Source of the DNA: Dehalococcoidia bacterium
GTDB lineage: Bacteria; Chloroflexota; Dehalococcoidia; Lucifugimonadales; Lucifugimonadaceae
Length of the DNA stretch: 19,437 nt
Direction: 5' to 3'
NCBI GenBank assembly: GCA_012270805.1
Contig: JAAXHR010000051.1
Span: forward strand, 1 to 19,437
In this document: positions 14,924 to 19,437 of the stretch, one piece after another
Layout of the letters: every line of letters begins with the position of its first letter
Numbering within the stretch: the first letter of the stretch is position 1
Program-made: the position numbers and the translations under genes
Notes under the pieces: generated by a model
Database searches by the model: none
What the model was told of the DNA's origin: nothing
What the model saw: only the letters and a program-made list of their open reading frames with translations

Positions 14924-16107
14924 TGACCGTATATCTCAGTCTCAGGGTAAAAATCGCTCCATGCAAACCAGAATACGTTAACGGCATGAACCGGACCGAG
15001 CCGGGTGCCTTGGAAATCGCCGCTCCAGGCTTGACCGTTGAGGGGCAGCCATCTCGAGCCGGAAGCATCGACCATCCATCGCTTTGTCACGCCTTCGCCT
15101 TCTTCCTCTACCTCAAGCGAAAACTCCAAAGTCTCTTCGCCGACCGTCCTGGAATACGCAATTGCTGTGCTGGTCTGCGATTCGTAGTAGATGACAGCCG
15201 GTTCACCGTTAATCTCGGTGTTGATCACCTGCTCCTCTTGAAGCGCGGTGTGCGGAAACGCGATCGCACCATCATCGAATCCTGCCCCAAGCACGATCTC
15301 CTTGCCGTAAAGCCGTTCGTCTCGGTTGGATTCTCCGATAACTCCGGCATCGCCGCGCATGTAGTAGCTGGTGTAGGGATCGAAGCTGGATTCGCCTTTC
15401 AGTAGTGCTTTGGTTTCAGGGAAGGATGTTCGCCACTCCTCCCAGGTTGTGAGTACTAGCGGTACGTTGGTCAGTTTGACGCCCTTGTATTCACCCTCGA
15501 TGCCTTCGGAAAGGAAGTGGCTCCAGAGCGAACGCGTCTGGCGGTCGTACATGATCAACGCGTTCATGGTGAGTTTGCCAGACACACCGAATGTAAGTGT
15601 CTCCCCGTTTACCTTTCTGGAATACCCGATTCCAGTGAAGCATAGCGGTCACCAAGTGACCGCGATGGGTTTGCCTCCTACAACGTCGTTCACGATTTCG
15701 TGACTGCTTAACAAAGGGACCGAGTAGGCTCGAGCGTCGCTATCGATCTCTACGCCTAGGATTAACTCGCCATCGTTGTAGAACATGTTGGCAGTTTCTA
15801 GGTCGGGGAAGAATTGTGGGTTGTCGATCGCTGGTATGCCATCGAATGGCAGCAACGTCACGATGTCTAGGTCGCGTTCGGGCGCGGTGGCGGCTACTGG
15901 TTCTTCAGTGGCTACTGGAGGTGAAGTCGGTTCAGGCGGCTGGGTTGGCTTCGGCTGAGTAGCCTCGACTTGCGGCGGAGTCGTGGCTGTAGGAACAGGC
16001 GGTTCCGATTCGGGAGTGGCGATCGGCGGTTCGGTGGTTTCCGATCCACAGGCGGTAACGATCAAGGCCAGAACAAGTGCGCTGATAACTATCCGAGCTT
16101 TGCACAT
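14920..16107 (-). CDS. DUF3179 lipoprotein with in-frame UGA: predicted selenoprotein (UPLC motif)
   Basis: A conventional caller sees two ORFs (16161-15649 and 15585-14920). They share one frame, split only by TGA at 15651-15649, and join into one DUF3179 protein of 395 aa (413 from the upstream ATG at 16161). I prefer ATG 16107: MCKARIVISALVLALIVTAC is a lipoprotein signal with a Cys20 lipobox, followed by a Pro/Thr/Glu-rich linker to ~80. The domain then reads SSHEIVNDVVGGKPIAVTW-U-PLCFTGIGYSRKVNGETLTFGVSG, MYDRQTRSLWSHF, FDPYTSYYMRG, SGSRWLPLNGQAWSG and FWFAWSDFYPETEIYG. Relatives have VTYCPLC here, so UGA replaces the first Cys of a CxxC (Sec153/Cys156). A SECIS-like hairpin follows. Extracytoplasmic redox function is an inference. 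Neither start has a clear ribosome site. It is coupled to apt. Confidence 0.87.
15617..15635 (-). promoter_or_regulatory. Predicted bacterial SECIS element in the DUF3179 gene
   Basis: On the minus strand CUGGAAU-CGGGU-AUUCCAG forms a perfect 7-bp stem with a 5-nt loop. The stem begins 13 nt and the loop 20 nt after the UGA, with G at loop position 2. This fits the bacterial SECIS geometry as I recall it. The arms fall in codons for TGIGYSRK, so the hairpin is not explained by a repeated amino-acid pattern. Confidence 0.75.
15649..15651 (-). other. UGA codon predicted to encode selenocysteine in the DUF3179 gene
   Basis: Flanked by AVTW and PLC, with the domain continuous on both sides in the same frame. 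The position is the first Cys of the family's CPLC motif, the classic Cys/Sec exchange. Confidence 0.85.
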
Positions 16108-16248
16108 GTCGTGTGGGGCGGGTGAATGTCCTGGGACGCTGAACGCGCGCTTATCGTTCAATGAAGAAGACGTAGCGATTTGATCACCGCTGTGATTATG
16201 ATACGCATATCCGGGGCGGCGAGGTTTGCAACGCCCTAAGTAGGTTTC

Positions 16249-16253
16249 GAGGA
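16249..16253 (+). promoter_or_regulatory. Shine-Dalgarno supporting the ATT start of recF
   Basis: GAGGA lies 7 nt before ATT at 16261, the first residue of the conserved RecF N-terminus. No ATG, GTG or TTG occurs in this frame between the TAA at 16237 and TTG 16333. Confidence 0.5.
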
Positions 16254-16260
16254 TTCAGTC

Positions 16261-17439
16261 ATTCATCTAACGCGCCTGAAATTAAGCGGGTTTAGAAACC
16301 ACGTTGACACTGACGTCAACCTTTCACCGGGGTTGGTAGTTTTTACCGGCGCGAACGGTCACGGCAAGAGCGGGTTGCTGGAAGCCGTGCACATGTTGTC
16401 CGTCGGCAAGTCGTTGCGCGCCACCAACGACCGTGAAATCGTCAACCACTCGATCGCACGCGACGGCGGCCACGTCCAAGCACTCGGCGTATTCAATAAC
16501 GGTCCAGAATCTGTTCGCGCTCAGTTCGACTTGCACATTGATCCGAGCTCCGCAGAGAATTTCAATCGAATGAATTCGAAGACTAAAGAGTGGCGCATCA
16601 ACGGCATCAAGGTACAGCCAGTAGAGTTCGTGGGACGCGCCAACGTGGTCATCTTCGAAGCGGGCGACCTTAATCTTGCGCTCGGAGCCGCCGCGGTACG
16701 ACGGCGCTACTTGGACATCCTGATCGGGCAGTTCGACACGGAATATGTGCAGACTCTGGTTCGACTCAACCGGGTCAGAGCAAGCCGCAACGCGCTCCTT
16801 CGGGGCTCGTTTGAGGTGCAAGACTTTGAGGAAGAGATCGCGTTCTGGGACGGGAGATTCTGTGAGGAGAGCGTGAAGATCATCCAGACACGACGCGAAG
16901 TCATGGAACTGTTGCAGACTAGATCGGCCCCGATCCACGCTAATTTGAGCGAGGGAGAAACGTTTGAACTGACTTATCTGCCAAACCTCGGGTCATCGGC
17001 ACGAGCGGCAACGTCAACGGGCCTCGAAGGGAATGAGCTTCGCAACCACATCTACGAAGCGTTGATGGCATCGAAGCGTAAAGAGCAGTCGTCCAGGCAT
17101 ATGGTTATCGGTCCGCATCTGGACGACTTCCGCATCGATATCGCAGGCGCTCCGTCTCGACGGTTCGCCTCGCGCGGACAGGCGCGCACCGCGGCGTTGT
17201 CGCTGCGCCTAGCCGAAGCGTCGCTAGTGTCGGAGTTCGCACGCCGGGACCCGATCATCGCGTTTGACGATGTGCTTTCAGAAATGGACAGCACGAGACG
17301 GGGCACGATCCTCGAGCGCGCTTTGCAGTATGAGCAGACGTTGCTCACCGTGACGGATACCGCGTTGGTAGGCCGCGAGCGATTGGCCGGCGCCCAGAAC
17401 TTCAGGGTTGTGCGCGGGAATGTTAGCCTGTTGAACTGA
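16261..17439 (+). CDS. recF: DNA replication and repair protein RecF
   Basis: SMC-like ATPase of the RecFOR pathway that helps load RecA at single-strand gaps. The frame from ATT 16261 gives 392 aa. Its N-terminus HLTRLKLSGFRNHVDTDVNL is plainly the RecF beginning; starting at the first normal codon (TTG 16333, 368 aa) would remove it. Walker A is G30ANGHGKS37. Near the C-terminus are IGPHLDDF (usually GPHRDD), the ABC-type signature SRGQARTAALSLRLAEA (family consensus SQGQQRT) and Walker B IIAFDDVLSEMD at about 333-342. The ATT start has GAGGA 7 nt upstream; a CTG at 16276 is the other option. It is divergent from the DUF3179 gene and followed by two amidohydrolase genes. Confidence 0.93.
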   Translation: MHLTRLKLSGFRNHVDTDVNLSPGLVVFTGANGHGKSGLLEAVHMLSVGKSLRATNDREIVNHSIARDGGHVQALGVFNNGPESVRAQFDLHIDPSSAENFNRMNSKTKEWRINGIKVQPVEFVGRANVVIFEAGDLNLALGAAAVRRRYLDILIGQFDTEYVQTLVRLNRVRASRNALLRGSFEVQDFEEEIAFWDGRFCEESVKIIQTRREVMELLQTRSAPIHANLSEGETFELTYLPNLGSSARAATSTGLEGNELRNHIYEALMASKRKEQSSRHMVIGPHLDDFRIDIAGAPSRRFASRGQARTAALSLRLAEASLVSEFARRDPIIAFDDVLSEMDSTRRGTILERALQYEQTLLTVTDTALVGRERLAGAQNFRVVRGNVSLLN

Positions 17440-17470
17440 TTCGCCGCGCTCTTTTCGGTTTGCTCGGCAC

Positions 17471-18808
17471 ATGTTGAGCACTGTAGTGTGTAAACTGCTT
17501 TCAGCGAATCTCACACCAACAGTAATAGGCAACGCTGTGCCCAGCTCAGTCAAATATGTAATCGCGGACCGCGTGTCGAACGCCGAGATGACGAGTTGGT
17601 TGTTTGACAGCGCGGTAAAGATCGTCGACTGTAAGATCGCGGACGTTCTGCAGGCATCGAGTCTGCCCTCCGATGTTGAGGAAACGTCCGAAGTGTTACG
17701 GCTTGGAGATGTCTCGTTAATTCCGGGATTGGTAGACGCTCACTGTCATATGCACTGCAGCGCGACCAAAGACGCGCAGGCTCTGGCATTGGCGGAAAAG
17801 GACGACATCCAACGGTTGACGATGCGGGCGGTTTCGGCGATGCGCAAAGCCGTCTTAGCCGGAACGACTACAGTGCGCGACATTGGTTCTCGCAACGAGG
17901 TGGCGTTCGCGATTAAGCAGGCTATCAAGGACGGCGCCATACCGGGTCCGAGGTTGTTGGTCGCTGGTACGCCAATCACGATCACCGCCGGACACTGCTG
18001 GTTCTTCGGGGCTCAGGCGGATACCGCTGACGATGTCGCAAAGGCTGTCCGTAATCAAGTCCGGCAAGGCGCGGACGCGATCAAGATCATGTCTACCGGT
18101 GGCATGTTTACACCCACCGCAAACCCGCGATTGCCGCAGTATCCAGCTGACACCCTGGCCGTTGCGGTGCGAGAGGCTGCCCGATCGGGCATCACCGTCG
18201 CTGCGCACTGCCTGTCTGCCGATGGTGTTAAGAACTGCGTCGAGGCGAACGTGCACAACCTCATTCACGCCCGATGGCTCTCACAAGACCCGTCAAAGGG
18301 ATTGGAATTCGACGTGGAGACTGCGAGACGTATGGCGGATCAAGGACAGTGGGTAGACCCCACGATCGGGCATGGCATGCTGGGGCACGAAGCCACGGAT
18401 CGCGGGGAAGCCCCGCCACGAGCGATCCACTGGTCGGTAGCTGCGAACAACGTCACAGATGAGGCTCATGCCGAAACGCTCAACCAAATGCACGACCTAG
18501 GCGTACGCTTCACAAACGGCTTGGACATGGGGATGCCACACGGCACGCATGATCGATCGGCAGCAAACGCGTGGGCAGCCGTCGAAAAGCTTGGATGGGA
18601 CACTTGGAGCGCATTACGAATGGCGACCATCGACACCGCCGAAGCCTTGGGTATCGATGATGAGGTCGGTTCAATCAAACAAGGCAAAGTCGCCGATCTC
18701 GCAGCATTTGACGGCGACCCCGCGGGAAACATCCGAGACATGGACCGCGCACGCACCGTAATCCAAAACGGCAACATCATCAAACTCAACAACGTCGCCT
18801 TGGTTTGA
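17471..18808 (+). CDS. Imidazolonepropionase/prolidase-like metal-dependent amidohydrolase
   Basis: Predicted TIM-barrel hydrolase acting on C-N bonds; substrate unknown. With numbering from ATG 17471 (445 aa), the metal ligands are H91 and H93 in PGLVDAHCHMH, the probably carboxylated K205 in GADAIKIMSTGG, H246 in TVAAHC, H266 in NLIHA, and D352 in TNGLDMG. The family ends LGIDDEVGSIKQGKVADLAAFDGDP, a typical composite domain closing strand. The first ~22 residues precede the conserved KYVIADRV start, so a GTG at 17537 with AGG upstream is a likely alternative. It lies 31 nt after recF and 69 nt before another amidohydrolase. The superfamily is firm; the subclass is approximate. Confidence 0.9.
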   Translation: MLSTVVCKLLSANLTPTVIGNAVPSSVKYVIADRVSNAEMTSWLFDSAVKIVDCKIADVLQASSLPSDVEETSEVLRLGDVSLIPGLVDAHCHMHCSATKDAQALALAEKDDIQRLTMRAVSAMRKAVLAGTTTVRDIGSRNEVAFAIKQAIKDGAIPGPRLLVAGTPITITAGHCWFFGAQADTADDVAKAVRNQVRQGADAIKIMSTGGMFTPTANPRLPQYPADTLAVAVREAARSGITVAAHCLSADGVKNCVEANVHNLIHARWLSQDPSKGLEFDVETARRMADQGQWVDPTIGHGMLGHEATDRGEAPPRAIHWSVAANNVTDEAHAETLNQMHDLGVRFTNGLDMGMPHGTHDRSAANAWAAVEKLGWDTWSALRMATIDTAEALGIDDEVGSIKQGKVADLAAFDGDPAGNIRDMDRARTVIQNGNIIKLNNVALV

Positions 18809-18838
18809 TACCGAAAGGCGTGAACCAAAACTCGTTGA

Positions 18839-18866
18839 TTGTCTAAGTACAGTCGCAGTTTATGAT
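18839..18866 (+). promoter_or_regulatory. Weak candidate promoter for the last amidohydrolase gene
   Basis: TTGTCT (18839-18844), a 16-nt spacer, then TATGAT (18861-18866). Transcription would begin near 18873, only about 5 nt before the ATG at 18878, so the mRNA would be nearly leaderless. No ribosome site is seen there. Confidence 0.3.
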
Positions 18867-18877
18867 TCTCAACCGCG

Positions 18878-19437
18878 ATGATCGTCGATGCCCTTACTCA
18901 CATCCTTCCCCCTTACTTCAACGAACACCGCGACGAAGCAATCGCTCGCGACCGAACCTTCGCTGAACTCTTCGCCAACCATAAAGCTCGCATCGTCCAA
19001 GCCGAACACCTCCTCCATGAGATGGAACGCGCCGATGTCGACCGCTCCGTCATCGCGGGTTTCGGATGGACCGACCAAGACCTCGCAAAACGCTCGAACG
19101 ACTACCTCCTGGAATCCGCCGCCAGACATCCCGACATCCTGATCCCCCTCTGCAGCGTGAACCCTCTCTGGCCCGACGATGCCGCGCCCAAAGAAGCCGA
19201 ACGCTGTCTGAACTTCGGCGCCCGCGGCATCGGCGAACTTCACGCCGACACCCAAGGATGGGTCAATCCCCCATATGACCGACTCCAAGACATCATGTCC
19301 GTCGCCCGCAAATACGCCGAATCCCGCAACAAAATCGCGTTCGTTGTAATCCACGGGTCCGAGCCTATGGGCCATATATACCCCGGAAAAGGCACAATGA
19401 CCCCAGGCCGCCTCACCCAGCTCGCCAAGCGCTACCC
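18878..19437 (+). CDS. Amidohydrolase family 2 (metal-dependent hydrolase), cut by window edge
   Basis: Open from ATG 18878 to the window end (186 complete codons) with no stop. It begins MIVDALTHILPPYF: the usual D-x-H-x-x-P of amidohydrolase-2 (ACMSD/PDC-hydrolase-like) proteins, here with T-H-I in place of HxH. Next come LLHEMERADVDRSVIAGFGW (the 'MD..GVD..VL' block), LLESAARHPDILIPLCSVNP and ARGIGELHADTQGW (G-x-x-E/K-x-H). FVVIHGSEPMGHIYPGKG is the metal-ligand H-x-S-E-P-x-G-H segment. Substrate unknown. It follows another amidohydrolase on the same strand. Codons are strongly C-ending on this strand. Being open at the edge, it is easily missed. Confidence 0.85.
   Translation, partial: MIVDALTHILPPYFNEHRDEAIARDRTFAELFANHKARIVQAEHLLHEMERADVDRSVIAGFGWTDQDLAKRSNDYLLESAARHPDILIPLCSVNPLWPDDAAPKEAERCLNFGARGIGELHADTQGWVNPPYDRLQDIMSVARKYAESRNKIAFVVIHGSEPMGHIYPGKGTMTPGRLTQLAKRY

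Noticed and set aside
14920..16161. DUF3179 region read as a pseudogene or as two genes
   Set aside because: Both halves are in the same frame with no other stop, the domain is continuous, the stop is at a conserved Cys, and a SECIS-like hairpin follows. Ordinary decay would not place the single lesion there.
11618..16161. General reassignment of UGA (to Trp or Gly) in this organism
   Set aside because: glmS, cmk, the cvpA-like gene, recF and the first amidohydrolase all end naturally at TGA, and Trp is encoded by TGG throughout.

Overview
The window is a dense bacterial chromosome segment of housekeeping genes with short gaps and many 1-4 nt overlaps. The gene families and protein sequences look most like Chloroflexota (SAR202/Dehalococcoidia-type). 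This is a judgement from recognition only; no search was possible. TGA is a normal stop here: glmS, cmk, the CvpA-like gene, recF and the first amidohydrolase all end in it.

Layout. Minus strand, 7579 down to 1: cmk-plsC-glmS-dgt form a compact run. A roughly 700 nt gene-poor, hairpin-rich stretch follows, with a good promoter at its far end, and then dnaG and the 5' part of rpoD. Plus strand, 7774-8999: a CvpA-like membrane protein and an HNH endonuclease, each preceded by a tiny ORF whose stop overlaps the ATG. Minus strand, 11455 down to 9033: lysA and holB. Plus strand, 11618-12667: selD. Minus strand: mazG. Plus strand, 13483-14396: a 62-aa membrane protein and a DUF1461/TIGR01906-like membrane protein. 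Minus strand, 16107 down to 14387: a DUF3179 lipoprotein coupled to apt. Plus strand, 16261 to the end: recF, an imidazolonepropionase-like amidohydrolase, and a second amidohydrolase cut by the window edge.

Main discovery. Two genes that an ordinary ORF caller breaks or truncates appear to be selenoprotein genes. (1) selD starts at 11618, and its 17th codon is an in-frame TGA exactly where E. coli SelD has its reactive Cys17, with Lys20 conserved. A hairpin with a GG-starting loop follows 32 nt later. (2) The DUF3179 lipoprotein is split by an in-frame TGA at 15651-15649, which replaces the first Cys of the family's CPLC motif and gives UPLC. A perfect 7-bp hairpin with loop CGGGU begins 13 nt after the TGA. 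Both hairpins fit the bacterial SECIS geometry. SelD makes the selenium donor needed to make Sec, so one gene supports the use predicted for the other. A Sec-containing DUF3179 protein is, to my knowledge, not a described selenoprotein family.

Other points of interest are a probable ATT start for recF, a TTG start for rpoD in the same frame as the dnaG stop, an operator-like palindrome on the cmk promoter, and a compositional switch inside glmS.
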